A stretch of DNA of 64,000 nt from Rhodococcoides corynebacterioides (GCF_019834675.1 NZ_JABUBU010000001.1:372001-436000), one strand, 5' to 3'; shown: positions 25,606-34,284, counted from the first letter of the stretch. A program made the numbers and translations. Notes: a model not told the origin generated them from the letters alone.

Positions 25606-27162
25606 TCAGGGACTGCCGGGGTCGTGGAGGAGGTCGCCGGGGTGGAAGTGGTGGTTGACGCGGCCTTCTCTGGTGGGGTCGGCGAGGGCGGGTGGGTGCC
25701 AGAGGGTGCGGCCGGCCCAGCGGTGGCCGGGTGGGGCGATGGTGGTGGCCCAGCCGAGGGGTCCGGTGTGGATCTGGCGGTGGTGGCGGTCGCAGGCGTA
25801 GGTGAGGTACCCGATGTCGGTGGTGCCGCCGTGGGCCCAGTCGGTGACGTGGTGGACCTGGGTGCGGGTGGCAGGGGCGGTGCAGCCGGGGAAGGTGCAG
25901 CCGTGGTCGGTGGCGAACAGGGCGAGGCGTTGGTCGGTGCTGGCGGTGCGGCGGCTGCGTCCGAGGTGTAGGGGCCGATCGTGCAGGTCGGTGATGCACA
26001 GCCAGGTGTCGAGGTCGTCGGGGTGGTTGCCGGCGAGGGTGAGCAGGTCCGCGATGGGGAGGGCGGTGCCGCCGGCGGTGAGGGCGAGTCCGGCGCGGGC
26101 GGCGAGGTCGGCGACGGTGGTGGTGAGGATCAGGGAGACGGGCAGGCCGCGGTGGGTGGTGCCGAGGTCGCGGCGGGCGAGGGTGCGGGTGATGGCGGTG
26201 AAGACGGCGTCGTAGTCGCGTTGGGCGGCGGTGCGGGGGTCCCGCACCCGCTCCGCCGCCGCGGCCGCGGCCGTCTCGGCCCCGTCGCCATCCCCGTTCT
26301 CGCCGTCCTCGTTCTCCCCGTTCTCGCTGTTCGCGCTGTCGCCGCAGTCACCCACCTCGTTCTCGCTGTCACCGGCTCGGTCGCCGTTGCTGTCGAGGGT
26401 GACGCCGGGTTTGCCGAGGGTCTCGCGGACGAGTTCGAGGGTGGCGGCGCCCTCGGCGTCGCAGACGATGACGGCGGTGTACATGCCGTGGCGGTCGGGG
26501 CCGGAGATGCGGAAGGAGCGGCGTCGGCGGCGGTCGGCGGGGTCGGTGAGGGCGCCGTCGGCGTCGATCCATCCGGCGAGGCGGGTGGCGGCCCGGCGGA
26601 GGGTGGCGGGGGTGATCTGCCGGGCGAGGTCGGCCAGTTGCTCTTCGGCGCGCTCGCGGGTCTGCGCGTCGACGGCGGGGGAGAGCTCACACAGGAATGT
26701 GTCGATGACGGTGACGTGGGCGAGGGAGATGGCCCCGTCGCGCAGGGCGGCGGCGGTGCCGGGCATGCGCGGTGGGAGGGGGTCACCGGTGAGGGTGGTC
26801 TGCTCGGTGAGCAGCATCGAGCGGCGCATTCGGGTGCGGGCGTCGGGGAGGTCGATGTGCAGGAGGCCGGAGAGGGCGTCGGCGCAGGTGAGGCCGGTGT
26901 CGGTGAATGCGCCGGCGTTCACGGAGCGGTGCAGCCAGGTCTGGCCGAGGCCGGTGAGGGCGCGGGAGGCGCGTTCGGAGTCGATGATCAGGGCGAGGAG
27001 GTCCTCGAGTCCGGCGGTGCGGGTGTCGAGGGCGGCGAGGTCGGCAATCGCCGCGTTCAACGCGGCCCTCGCCGCCGACACCGCCGTCACCGGTGAGACC
27101 GGTGCATCCACCGGTGTTGCTGCTGTGTGTGCGGGTCCGTTCCCGCCGCCCCCCGACGACAT
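25606..27162 (-). CDS. 13E12-family DUF222/HNH endonuclease-domain protein
   Basis: A 518-residue protein with an N-terminal DUF222 helical domain (about 30-330), a short Asn/Glu/Gly-rich linker near 250-290, and a C-terminal HNH domain. The domain contains CTFPGCTAPATRTQVHHVTDWAHGG and CDRHHRQIH; Gly-Tyr stands where the middle Asn is expected. It is only distantly related to the other HNH protein in this window, so the two are not a recent duplication. The start is ATG 27162. It follows the FAD monooxygenase gene by 36 bases on the same strand but has its own candidate LexA site, so it is probably controlled separately. Confidence 0.85.
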   Translation of the reverse strand: MSSGGGGNGPAHTAATPVDAPVSPVTAVSAARAALNAAIADLAALDTRTAGLEDLLALIIDSERASRALTGLGQTWLHRSVNAGAFTDTGLTCADALSGLLHIDLPDARTRMRRSMLLTEQTTLTGDPLPPRMPGTAAALRDGAISLAHVTVIDTFLCELSPAVDAQTRERAEEQLADLARQITPATLRRAATRLAGWIDADGALTDPADRRRRRSFRISGPDRHGMYTAVIVCDAEGAATLELVRETLGKPGVTLDSNGDRAGDSENEVGDCGDSANSENGENEDGENGDGDGAETAAAAAAERVRDPRTAAQRDYDAVFTAITRTLARRDLGTTHRGLPVSLILTTTVADLAARAGLALTAGGTALPIADLLTLAGNHPDDLDTWLCITDLHDRPLHLGRSRRTASTDQRLALFATDHGCTFPGCTAPATRTQVHHVTDWAHGGTTDIGYLTYACDRHHRQIHTGPLGWATTIAPPGHRWAGRTLWHPPALADPTREGRVNHHFHPGDLLHDPGSP

Positions 27163-27194
27163 GGCCCCAGTGTAGATCGACCCACCGACAGAAA

Positions 27195-27210
27195 TCGATC
27201 ATACGTTCGA
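27195..27210 (-). promoter_or_regulatory. Candidate LexA (SOS) box upstream of the second HNH gene
   Basis: TCGATC-ATAC-GTTCGA matches 11 of 12 defined positions of the mycobacterial SOS consensus TCGAAC-N4-GTTCGA. It ends 33 bases upstream of the HNH start codon and overlaps the last four codons of the FAD monooxygenase gene. In M. tuberculosis several 13E12 genes carry this box and are DNA-damage-induced. Confidence 0.6.
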
Positions 27211-28917
27211 ACTGCCGACACGCACGCAAGTCCCGGTCCGCACCCCCTCGAGGAAGCCGCGGACGAGTGCTCCGGCGTCGTCTCCGGTTCCGGTGCCGTA
27301 GAGGTGGAAGTCCGGGCGGACCAGCACCACGTCGGCTCCCAGTTCGTCCAGCCAGGCGGTGTAGGTGCCGTCGACGTCATCGATCACGGCGACGTCCTCG
27401 ATCACGGCGACGTCGTCGACCACTGCGGCGGGTCCGTCGGCGGAGAGTGCCACCACGGTCACGCGCAGCGCGGCGAGGTCCGCGCGGTCTCGCGTCGACA
27501 GCTCCGGCGCGTCCTCGGCCCGACGCAGCAGCAGGGCGCCCGGACCGTCGAGCACATCGTCGAAACGACCTGTGCCGCTGGGGGTCCGCACCCGCCCCTG
27601 CCGCGACAGCACGCCCCCGTGCTCGCCGACGTGCAACCCCGGGCCGAGGCCGGGACGCGGTGGTCGCGGCCTGTCCCCGGCGCGGTGCTCGGCCTGCAGC
27701 CGCCGATCGCGTGCGGCGGCCTCGTCCGGGTCGGTGATGCAGATGACCTTGCCCAGCGAGACGGAGAAGTCGACGAACGCGTGGGCATGGTGTTGCCGCT
27801 CCGGGGTGTAGGTGTCCAGCAGGGCCGGAGCGGCGACCCCGCGCAGCACGGCATCGAGTTTCCACGTCAGATTCATCGCGTCCCGGAACCCCGCGCCGAG
27901 GCCCTGCCCGGCGAACGGCGGCATGAGATGTGCTGCATCCCCGGCGATCACGACCCGACCGCGACGCCACCGTTCCGCCCAGCCGGCCTGGAACGTGTAC
28001 ACCGAATGGCGCACGAGCTCCGCGGTGTCCGGAGTGGGTCCCCACGGCGCCAGCAGAGACCACGCGGCGTCCGGGGTGTTCAGCGCGTCGGGATCCTCGC
28101 CGGGCAGCCGCATGAACTCCCACCGGCGTCGCCCCGGCCCGCCGGGCACCATGGTGGCGGGTCGGTCGGTGTCGCACCGCTGGGTCGCTCCCGTCGGAAC
28201 CGATGCTCCCGCACCGGGTTCGACGTCCACCACCAACCAGTCGTGCTGGTACCCCTCGTCGTGCCAGCCGGAGTCCATAAGATCGCGCACCGTGCTGCGA
28301 GCGCCGTCCGCGCCCACCACGAATGCCGCCCGCACCTCGACGTCCTCGATATTCCCGCCGCCGTCGCCGCTGCCGCCGCCACGGCGGATCGTCACCGTCA
28401 CGGCGTCGGTCCCGTCGTCCAGCGCCGTCACCTCCGCCCCGCGCACGACGTCGACGTGCGGCAGATCGGCGACGACCGCGTCGAGCGCGCGCTCGAGCGA
28501 CGGTTGATCGAAGAAGTACGTGTTGTACCAACCGGATTCGCCGAGACCGCTCCAGTCGACCTCGACCAGGGTCTCGTCGTTCCCGTTGGTCCAGACGTAC
28601 ATCGCGTCGTACGGCTCCGTGACGTCGGGGACCGCGTCGGGGGAGAGTCCCACCGACTGCAGGATCCGGGCGACGTCGGAACAGTGCGTGACCGCACGGG
28701 GGAGCGGATAGGGCGCGTCGGCCCGGTCGACGACCAGAACTCGGTGTCCCCGTCGGCCGAGGTGCGCCGCGACGATCGTGCCGACCGGGCCGTAACCGAC
28801 CACGACCACGTCGTACGTCGAGCCGATCCGGCCGTCGGGACCCACACGGGCCGGCTGCTGGGACGTCGAGGGTGGCTGCACGCTGTCGAGGATGGCGTGG
28901 TGATCGCGATCGGTCAC
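27199..28917 (-). CDS. FAD-dependent aromatic hydroxylase (MhpA/PheA type)
   Basis: A 572-residue class A flavin monooxygenase. It has the dinucleotide motif VVVVGYGPVGTIVAAHLGRRG near residue 37, the DG motif VVGADGARSTVRD, and the GD motif VVIAGDAAHLMPPFAGQGLGAGFRDAMNL. A C-terminal thioredoxin-like domain completes the length expected for 3-(3-hydroxyphenyl)propionate or phenol hydroxylases. Near the end, the repeated DVAVIEDVAVIDDVD is low-complexity. The start is ATG 28917. It sits last in a run with DUF3500 and IclR genes, divergent from an FAH-family hydrolase, which suggests catabolism of an aromatic or cyclic substrate. The substrate is not predictable. Confidence 0.88.
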   Translation of the reverse strand: MTDRDHHAILDSVQPPSTSQQPARVGPDGRIGSTYDVVVVGYGPVGTIVAAHLGRRGHRVLVVDRADAPYPLPRAVTHCSDVARILQSVGLSPDAVPDVTEPYDAMYVWTNGNDETLVEVDWSGLGESGWYNTYFFDQPSLERALDAVVADLPHVDVVRGAEVTALDDGTDAVTVTIRRGGGSGDGGGNIEDVEVRAAFVVGADGARSTVRDLMDSGWHDEGYQHDWLVVDVEPGAGASVPTGATQRCDTDRPATMVPGGPGRRRWEFMRLPGEDPDALNTPDAAWSLLAPWGPTPDTAELVRHSVYTFQAGWAERWRRGRVVIAGDAAHLMPPFAGQGLGAGFRDAMNLTWKLDAVLRGVAAPALLDTYTPERQHHAHAFVDFSVSLGKVICITDPDEAAARDRRLQAEHRAGDRPRPPRPGLGPGLHVGEHGGVLSRQGRVRTPSGTGRFDDVLDGPGALLLRRAEDAPELSTRDRADLAALRVTVVALSADGPAAVVDDVAVIEDVAVIDDVDGTYTAWLDELGADVVLVRPDFHLYGTGTGDDAGALVRGFLEGVRTGTCVRVGSSNV

Positions 28918-28978
28918 GTCACCCGTCCCGATCCTCGGGACGGCAGTCCGGAATGTGCAGCATCGCGGCGAGACTCGG

Positions 28979-29692
28979 TCACGCGAGGTCCGGGTTGAGT
29001 CGTTCCAGTCCCTCGATCGCGCGGGACTGCTTCAGCCGGAAGCGGGACGACGGCATCACGACGGACACGGCCTGCAACGCGCCGGTGCGCCCGCGAAAAC
29101 CGGTGGCCACGGCGCAGATTCCGAGATCGTGCTCCTCCCGGTCGACGGCGATCCGTGTCGACCGCACCTCCTCGATGCGCTGCCACAGGACGTCGGGATC
29201 GGTCACGGTGTGCTCGGTGAACCGTTCCAGCGGCCGGACGAGCAGGGAGCACACCACGTCGTCCGGGAGCAACGCCAGCAACGCCACCCCGAGGCAGCTC
29301 GCGTGCAGGGAGAACGATCGACCCACCTCGGTGGCCGACCGCACCCGATCGGGCGACTCGACCTGATCGACGACGACCACCTCGCGTCCGCTGAACACCG
29401 CGAGGTCCACGTTCTCCCCGGTGGTCCGGGCCAGCGACGCGAGCGAGCGCCGGTTGCTCGACACCAGGCTCGAATGTGCGGCGACGCCGAACTTGAGCAG
29501 CCCGGGCCCCAGCGAGTAGCCGCGGCGACCGGGGTCGCGCACGACGTACAGCTCCTTCTCGAGCGCCTGGATCAAGCGGTGCACGGTGGAGCGCGGCAAC
29601 TCGGTGCGGCGCGCGAGTTCGGTGAGCGAGAGCATCGTTCGGCTCTCGGCGAGCGTGTCCAGGATCAGCGACGCACGTCCTATGTCGGCCAG
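28979..29692 (-). CDS. IclR-family transcriptional regulator, probable CTG start
   Basis: A protein of about 237 residues with the IclR winged helix (SLTELARRTELPRSTVHRLIQALEKELYVVRD) and effector domain (LHASCLGVALLALLP, GICAVATGFRGRTGALQAVSVVMPSSRF). No ATG, GTG or TTG lies in frame between the helix-turn-helix and the upstream gene, except far inside that gene. CTG 29692-29690 has GAGGAG at 29704-29699, six bases away, and gives a normal IclR N-terminus (LLADIGRASLILDTLAE). The ribosome site overlaps the DUF3500 stop, so translation is probably coupled. It is likely to regulate the surrounding operon and perhaps the divergent hydrolase. Confidence 0.85.
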   Translation of the reverse strand: MADIGRASLILDTLAESRTMLSLTELARRTELPRSTVHRLIQALEKELYVVRDPGRRGYSLGPGLLKFGVAAHSSLVSSNRRSLASLARTTGENVDLAVFSGREVVVVDQVESPDRVRSATEVGRSFSLHASCLGVALLALLPDDVVCSLLVRPLERFTEHTVTDPDVLWQRIEEVRSTRIAVDREEHDLGICAVATGFRGRTGALQAVSVVMPSSRFRLKQSRAIEGLERLNPDLA

Positions 29693-29702
29693 GAGACTCT
29701 CC

Positions 29703-30962
29703 TCACGATCGTGGCCGCCTCTGCCGCCATTGGTGGACCCAGGATCGGCCGTAATCGTTACCGTGGGGGATACGCAGCACCGTGTGGACGTGGAACGGCT
29801 TCGGCTCGTCGTAGTCGAGGAAGACGCCACAGTGGTGATCGACCTCGACCAGCACGACCGGAGACTGGATGCGCGCGTAGAAGACGTCGTCCTCGCCGTG
29901 GCCGCCGATCCAGCAGAACCACGTCTCGTCGCGATGGTCGACGACCCCACGCATCGCTGCCCGTCGTGGGCCGTCGGGCAGCAGATGGAGGAACACCTCG
30001 ACCGCGTCGTCGACCGCCGCGGCGTCGGCGTCGGGTAGATCGGCGACGCGCACGCCCTCGACCGGGATCACCCGGTTGTCCTGGAACGCGCCCGCGAGGT
30101 GGCGCTCGTCGCCGGGATGCACCCGGCCCGGTGGCATCGCCGGGTCGACCATCGACCGGTAGACGGTGGCCTGCGCGCGGTGGGACTCCCCGAGCGCGGC
30201 CATGATGCGGCGCATGGCGGCGGTGTGCCGACCGAGCGTGCGGACGCCGGCCCGCGGTCCGGCGTCGATCTCGTCGGGCTCGGCGCCGAGGAACGCCGGG
30301 CCGATCGTCATCCGCCCGTCGACGACCAGACAGTTCAGGGCCAGGTGATGCCCGAACAGCTGCCACCCCCACGGGGCGGTGGGATGCGGGCGGCCGTAGA
30401 GCGCGAGGTTGTAGGACCACTCGTTCAGGATGGTCGGGAGATCGACGGTCTCGCCGAGAAAACCGTTGACGGCCATGGTGTTCCGTGCCGTCTCGAATCC
30501 CTCGGGCGAGAGCGACGCGCGCATCAGCTCCATCGCCGCGTCGCGCACCGCGTCGGTGGTGCGTTCCAGACGCAGGCCCGTGTCGAACTGCAGGAATTCC
30601 GGGTTGGCCCAGGTCTGCCACTCGACGGCGTCGACGTCGTGGCAGAGCCGCGCGCGGTCCGAATCGGAGAGGGTGTCCAGCAGCGTCGTCGCGGCCTCGA
30701 CCATCGCGGCGACGGGCGCCGCGTCCGACGCCTCCGCCGGCGTCAACGGATGCACGTCCCGGCGCAGGATGCCGTTCTCGGTGACGCCGCGGAACGGGGC
30801 GCGGTAGAGCGGGGCCCACCCCGCGATCAGTCCGCCGGTGAACGTCCCCGGCCGACTCGCGACGCGGGCGTACTCGGCCGCGTCCAGGCCCCGAATCTCG
30901 GACAGGCGGGGATGGTCGTGCGGGAAGAGGTAGCGGCGGAAGTCCCCGGTCACGACGGCCAC
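29703..30962 (-). CDS. DUF3500 protein
   Basis: A 419-residue protein of the DUF3500 family. Recognisable stretches are EWSYNLALYGRPHPTAPWGWQLFGHHLALNCLVVDGRM, WFCWIGGHGEDDVFYARIQSPVVLVEVDHHCGVF and the C-terminal HVHTVLRIPHGNDYG. Several conserved His residues (GHH, DHH, HVH) look like a metal site. The family has no established enzymatic role that I know of. The start is GTG 30962, with GTG 30953 as an alternative. It is the first gene of the DUF3500-IclR-monooxygenase run and lies 86 bases from the divergent FAH gene. Confidence 0.8.
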   Translation of the reverse strand: MAVVTGDFRRYLFPHDHPRLSEIRGLDAAEYARVASRPGTFTGGLIAGWAPLYRAPFRGVTENGILRRDVHPLTPAEASDAAPVAAMVEAATTLLDTLSDSDRARLCHDVDAVEWQTWANPEFLQFDTGLRLERTTDAVRDAAMELMRASLSPEGFETARNTMAVNGFLGETVDLPTILNEWSYNLALYGRPHPTAPWGWQLFGHHLALNCLVVDGRMTIGPAFLGAEPDEIDAGPRAGVRTLGRHTAAMRRIMAALGESHRAQATVYRSMVDPAMPPGRVHPGDERHLAGAFQDNRVIPVEGVRVADLPDADAAAVDDAVEVFLHLLPDGPRRAAMRGVVDHRDETWFCWIGGHGEDDVFYARIQSPVVLVEVDHHCGVFLDYDEPKPFHVHTVLRIPHGNDYGRSWVHQWRQRRPRS

Positions 30963-31048
30963 GTCCGTCCGCTGCCGGCCGACCGCACGCGCTGCGCGGC
31001 GCGCCGTCGTAGGGTCCGTCCCCGACGGTCGACGGAGCAGGGGGCGGT

Positions 31049-31963
31049 ATGCGCATCGTGGGAATCAAGCGGACGACGAGCGGTCCGGTGGAGGTGGCGG
31101 AACTGCGGGGCCCGGGTAACGGCGCAGGCATCGGCGGCGGGGAGGCGGTGGTCCCGATCGCCGACCTCGAGGCGTTCTGGGCGGACCCGGGCGGTCACCT
31201 CGCGCGCGGCGCCGGCGGCCCGGAGATCCCCCGATCCGACGTCACGCTCGTCCCCCCGGTGCTGCCGGGCGCGCGGGTGTTCTGCGTCGGCCTGAACTAC
31301 CGGAAGCACCACGCCGAGGGCAGCTACGCGGACGACCCGATTCCGGAGTACCCCACGATCTTCGCGCGGTGGACGTCGTCGCTCGGGGTCGGCGACGGCA
31401 TCGTCGAGGTCCCCGCGGACGAGGACGGCCTGGACTGGGAGGGCGAGGTCATGGCGTGGGTGGGCGCCCACCTGACGTGCGCGGACGCCGACGAGGCCCT
31501 CGCCGCGGTGGTCGGCTACTCGACCTTCGACGACATCACGGCGCGGGGCGCGCAGAAGCGGACCTCCCAGTGGACGCTGGGCAAGAACGTCGACGGATCC
31601 GGCCCCCTCGGTCCGCTGGTGCCCGCCGCCGAGGTGGGCGACCTGCGCGACGGACTGCGCATCCGGACCCGGGTCAACGGCGCCGTCGTGCAGGACGCGA
31701 CGACCGACGAGCTGGTCTTCTCCGTGGGCGACACGCTCGCGCTGATCTCGCGCACCGTCGGGGTCCGAGCAGGTGACCTGCTGGCCACCGGGACACCGGC
31801 GGGCGTCGGGTACGCCCGCGACCCGCAGTGGCTGCTCACCGACGGGGACGTGGTGGAGGTGGAGGTGGAGCGGCTGGGCACGCTCCGCACCACCGTCGTG
31901 CGCGGTCGACCGAATCACAGCTCCCCCCGGGGCCTCGGCGAACAGAGTCTCAACGAACGTTGA
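31049..31963 (+). CDS. Fumarylacetoacetate hydrolase-family protein
   Basis: A 304-residue protein with the FAH catalytic domain: VFCVGLNYRKHHAEG, then acidic metal ligands in DWEGEVMAWVG, then ARGAQKRTSQWTLGKNVDGSGPLGP, DELVFSVGDTLALISRTVGVRAGDLLATGTPAGVGYAR. Members cleave or hydrate acylpyruvates and ring-fission products in aromatic catabolism. The start is ATG 31049 with GGAGCAGGGGG upstream. It is divergent from the DUF3500-IclR-monooxygenase run, so hydroxylation followed by C-C hydrolysis of one substrate is a reasonable inference. Confidence 0.9.
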   Translation: MRIVGIKRTTSGPVEVAELRGPGNGAGIGGGEAVVPIADLEAFWADPGGHLARGAGGPEIPRSDVTLVPPVLPGARVFCVGLNYRKHHAEGSYADDPIPEYPTIFARWTSSLGVGDGIVEVPADEDGLDWEGEVMAWVGAHLTCADADEALAAVVGYSTFDDITARGAQKRTSQWTLGKNVDGSGPLGPLVPAAEVGDLRDGLRIRTRVNGAVVQDATTDELVFSVGDTLALISRTVGVRAGDLLATGTPAGVGYARDPQWLLTDGDVVEVEVERLGTLRTTVVRGRPNHSSPRGLGEQSLNER

Positions 31964-32102
31964 AGACGGTAGCAAGTCCGCGCGCCCGTCGGCGAGCGAT
32001 GCGGCGGAACAACCGAACCCCGTCCGAACGTTCGACCGGTAGACGGTGCGCAGTGTGTATCGAACCGAGCGCACCGAACCGACCTTCGAGGAGGAGTCAC
32101 AC

Positions 32103-32639
32103 ATGACCGAGGCAACGGGAACGGGAACCGGAACGCGGACCGAGACGGCCGTCCTGGCGGGCGGATGCTTCTGGGGTGTCGAGGAACTGATCCGCAAGCA
32201 GCCGGGTGTGCTGTCGACGCGGGTCGGCTACACCGGCGGCGACGTTCCGAACGCCACCTACCGCAACCACGGCACGCACGCCGAGGCGGTGGAGATCGTC
32301 TTCGACCCGACGCGGACGTCGTTCCGGAACATCCTCGAGTTCTTCTTCCAGATCCACGATCCGTCGACGAAGAACCGTCAGGGCAACGACGTCGGACTCA
32401 GCTACCGCTCGGCCATCTTCTACACCAGCGAGGAGCAGAAGGAGGTCGCGCTCGACACCATCGCCGACGTCGACGCCTCCGGCATCTGGCCGGGCAAGGT
32501 GGTCACGGAAGTGACGGCGGCGGGCGACTTCTGGGAAGCGGAGCCCGAGCACCAGGACTACCTGCAGCGCATCCCGAACGGGTACACCTGCCACTGGGTG
32601 CGTCCCGACTGGACGCTTCCCCGGCGCGCGACGGCCTGA
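32103..32639 (+). CDS. msrA: Peptide methionine sulfoxide reductase MsrA
   Basis: A 178-residue enzyme that repairs methionine S-sulfoxide. The active-site motif GGCFWG has Cys22; [32 protein letters not shown] and [14 protein letters not shown] are standard. The N-terminus has an extra Thr/Gly-rich stretch of about 12 residues. The start is ATG 32103 with GAGGAGGAG upstream. No second resolving Cys is visible near the C-terminus apart from the Cys in the GYTCHWVRP segment. It is followed by a strong terminator. Confidence 0.96.
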   Translation: MTEATGTGTGTRTETAVLAGGCFWGVEELIRKQPGVLSTRVGYTGGDVPNATYRNHGTHAEAVEIVFDPTRTSFRNILEFFFQIHDPSTKNRQGNDVGLSYRSAIFYTSEEQKEVALDTIADVDASGIWPGKVVTEVTAAGDFWEAEPEHQDYLQRIPNGYTCHWVRPDWTLPRRATA

Positions 32640-32657
32640 TCTCGTCACTCGTCACCG

Positions 32658-32685
32658 AACCCCGCGGCGCCTTCGTCGCGGGGTT
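32658..32685. terminator. Bidirectional terminator after msrA
   Basis: AACCCCGCG pairs perfectly with CGCGGGGTT around a 10-base loop and is followed by TTCGTG. It lies between convergent msrA and the MimR-like regulator gene. Confidence 0.8.
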
Positions 32686-32709
32686 TCGTGCGTCGGGGCC
32701 CGGTCGGGG

Positions 32710-34149
32710 TCAGCGTGCGGGGATCCGGTAGTACTTGATCTTCCGGTAGAGCGTCGCGCGGCTCATGCCGAGTCGCTCGGCCGCGGCGGCCATCGTGGCT
32801 CCGTCGGCCAGGACTCGCACGATCTCGCGGCGTTCGAACGCCTCGATGGTCGACAGTCGGCGACCGCCGGAGTCGACGACGAGCTCGGCCGGGAGGGCGG
32901 GAACGTCGACGACGTCCACCCGGCGGACCACGTCCTCGACGACGCGGCGGAGGTGGGCGCAGTTCTGCGGCCAGGAGAACTGCTGCAGCACCCGGATCGC
33001 CGCTGCCGTGAAGGCGACGTCGCGTCCGCGGACGCCGTGCGCGATTCGGTGGGCCAGGGGCGCGACGTCGCCGGGTCGCTCGCGCAGCGGTGAGAGCGGC
33101 ACGGCCGCGGTGATCGCCGTCGTGAACGCGGCCGGTATTGCAGCGAGGTTCTCCGCCGTGACGACCACCGGCATCGTGGTTCCGGGACCGGTGAGCAGAA
33201 CCGCCGCGAGGCGGTCCGCAAAATACGTGGGCAGGGCGTCCACATCGCGGACGACGACGACGGTGTCCGCCCGTCCGGCCTCGAAATCCCACAGTGACAA
33301 CCAGGACTCGGCGTCGTCCGGATCGGGTGCGCCCGCGGTGAGGACGCGGTGGTCGGGCCAGGCGCGCCGGGCCGCGATCTCGGCGGCGGTGGCGCGTCCG
33401 GTGCCCGGTTCGCCCACGACGGCCACGACGCGGCCGGCGATCAGTGCTGCTCGGGTGGCAGTGACGGTTGCCGTCCAATCGGATCCGAGATTTTCGGTGG
33501 CGCGGCCGAGTCCGTGGTCGACGCGGAAGAGCGAGCGACGTGGGCGGGTGAGAGCCGGTCCGGACGAGCCGCGGCTCAGCATGGTCGCCGCGATGGTGCC
33601 GGCGGCGGCCCGGGCCAGGGTGAGCAGCAACTCGCTGGAGGACCGAGACCACGTGGTCAGGTTGACGGCGCCGTCGAGTCGGCCAGTCGCCGGATCGACG
33701 ACCGGGGCTGCGGCGCAGGTGAATCCGGACAGTGTGCGGGAGTAGTGCTGCTCCGCTCGGACCAGGGTGGGCGCGTGGTCGGCGAGCGCGAGTCCGAGGC
33801 CGTTGGTGCCCACCTCGCGTTCGGAGTAGCCGAACCCGGGGGCGAGGTGGACCGCGTCGAGCGCGCGGAGAAGCGCCCGATCGCCGCTGAGGCGGGTGAT
33901 GACGACGCCGTGGGCGTCGGTGAGCATCATCCCGACGGGCTCGGTGGTCATCGACCGGTGCAGGTCCGCGAGGACGGCGTCGCCGCACTCGTGGAAGAGC
34001 GATCCGGGAGATCGGGTTCCCGTGAACGTCGGTTCGACTGCGTCCACCGGGATGCCGTACGACTGGCTTCGTTCCCAGGACGCCCGCACACGCGGTGGGA
34101 CGGGTGCGCCGACAGCGTCCCGCTCCCCGTCGCGTGGCTCCACCTGCAT
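32710..34149 (-). CDS. MimR/AcoR-type regulator: GAF, degenerate AAA+, Fis-type helix-turn-helix
   Basis: A 479-residue protein. The GAF region (about 55-180) includes MMLTDAHGVVITRLSGD and GFGYSEREVGTNGLGLALAD, the AcoR signature. The AAA+ part is short and degenerate: Walker A reads GEPGTGRAT (Lys changed to Arg) and there is no GAFTGA loop for sigma-54. The C-terminal helix-turn-helix is FERREIVRVLADGATMAAAAERLGMSRATLYRKIKYYRI. In mycobacteria and rhodococci such regulators (MimR, PrmR) drive binuclear-iron monooxygenase operons, and this one is divergent from the accessory genes of such an operon. The start is uncertain (ATG 34149 or ATG 34182); neither has a clear ribosome site. Confidence 0.85.
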   Translation of the reverse strand: MQVEPRDGERDAVGAPVPPRVRASWERSQSYGIPVDAVEPTFTGTRSPGSLFHECGDAVLADLHRSMTTEPVGMMLTDAHGVVITRLSGDRALLRALDAVHLAPGFGYSEREVGTNGLGLALADHAPTLVRAEQHYSRTLSGFTCAAAPVVDPATGRLDGAVNLTTWSRSSSELLLTLARAAAGTIAATMLSRGSSGPALTRPRRSLFRVDHGLGRATENLGSDWTATVTATRAALIAGRVVAVVGEPGTGRATAAEIAARRAWPDHRVLTAGAPDPDDAESWLSLWDFEAGRADTVVVVRDVDALPTYFADRLAAVLLTGPGTTMPVVVTAENLAAIPAAFTTAITAAVPLSPLRERPGDVAPLAHRIAHGVRGRDVAFTAAAIRVLQQFSWPQNCAHLRRVVEDVVRRVDVVDVPALPAELVVDSGGRRLSTIEAFERREIVRVLADGATMAAAAERLGMSRATLYRKIKYYRIPAR

Positions 34150-34199
34150 GTGACTCACATTACAGTTTCGGGTGCCCCGCATCGTCTCAATGTGAGACG
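34148..34199. promoter_or_regulatory. Two inverted repeats between the MimR-like regulator and the amidohydrolase gene
   Basis: Site 1 is ATGTGA-C-TCACAT (34148-34160), which includes the regulator's start codon. Site 2 is CGTCTCA-ATG-TGAGACG (34183-34199). Both contain CTCACATT, on opposite strands, so they look like two copies of one recognition motif. Their position fits autoregulation plus activation of the divergent operon. Confidence 0.55.
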
Positions 34200-34284
34200 C
34201 CGACGGCCTGTCCGTACCTTTCCGTGCCTCCTAGCGTGGACGCCATCAGGTGTGGCAGCAGTCACACCGGGAAGGAAAGCCCGG

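Noticed and set aside
6368..27162. HNH genes as remnants of a prophage or mobile element
   Set aside because: No integrase, transposase, terminal repeats or tRNA-adjacent duplication is visible; 13E12 genes are ordinary multi-copy chromosomal genes in this group.
28979..29950. IclR start at 29950 inside the DUF3500 gene
   Set aside because: The added 86 residues are a Ser/Thr/Arg-rich shadow overlapping DUF3500 by about 250 bases.
32025..32034. CGAACGTTCG upstream of msrA as a LexA box
   Set aside because: The half sites are fused without the 4-base spacer required by the SOS consensus.
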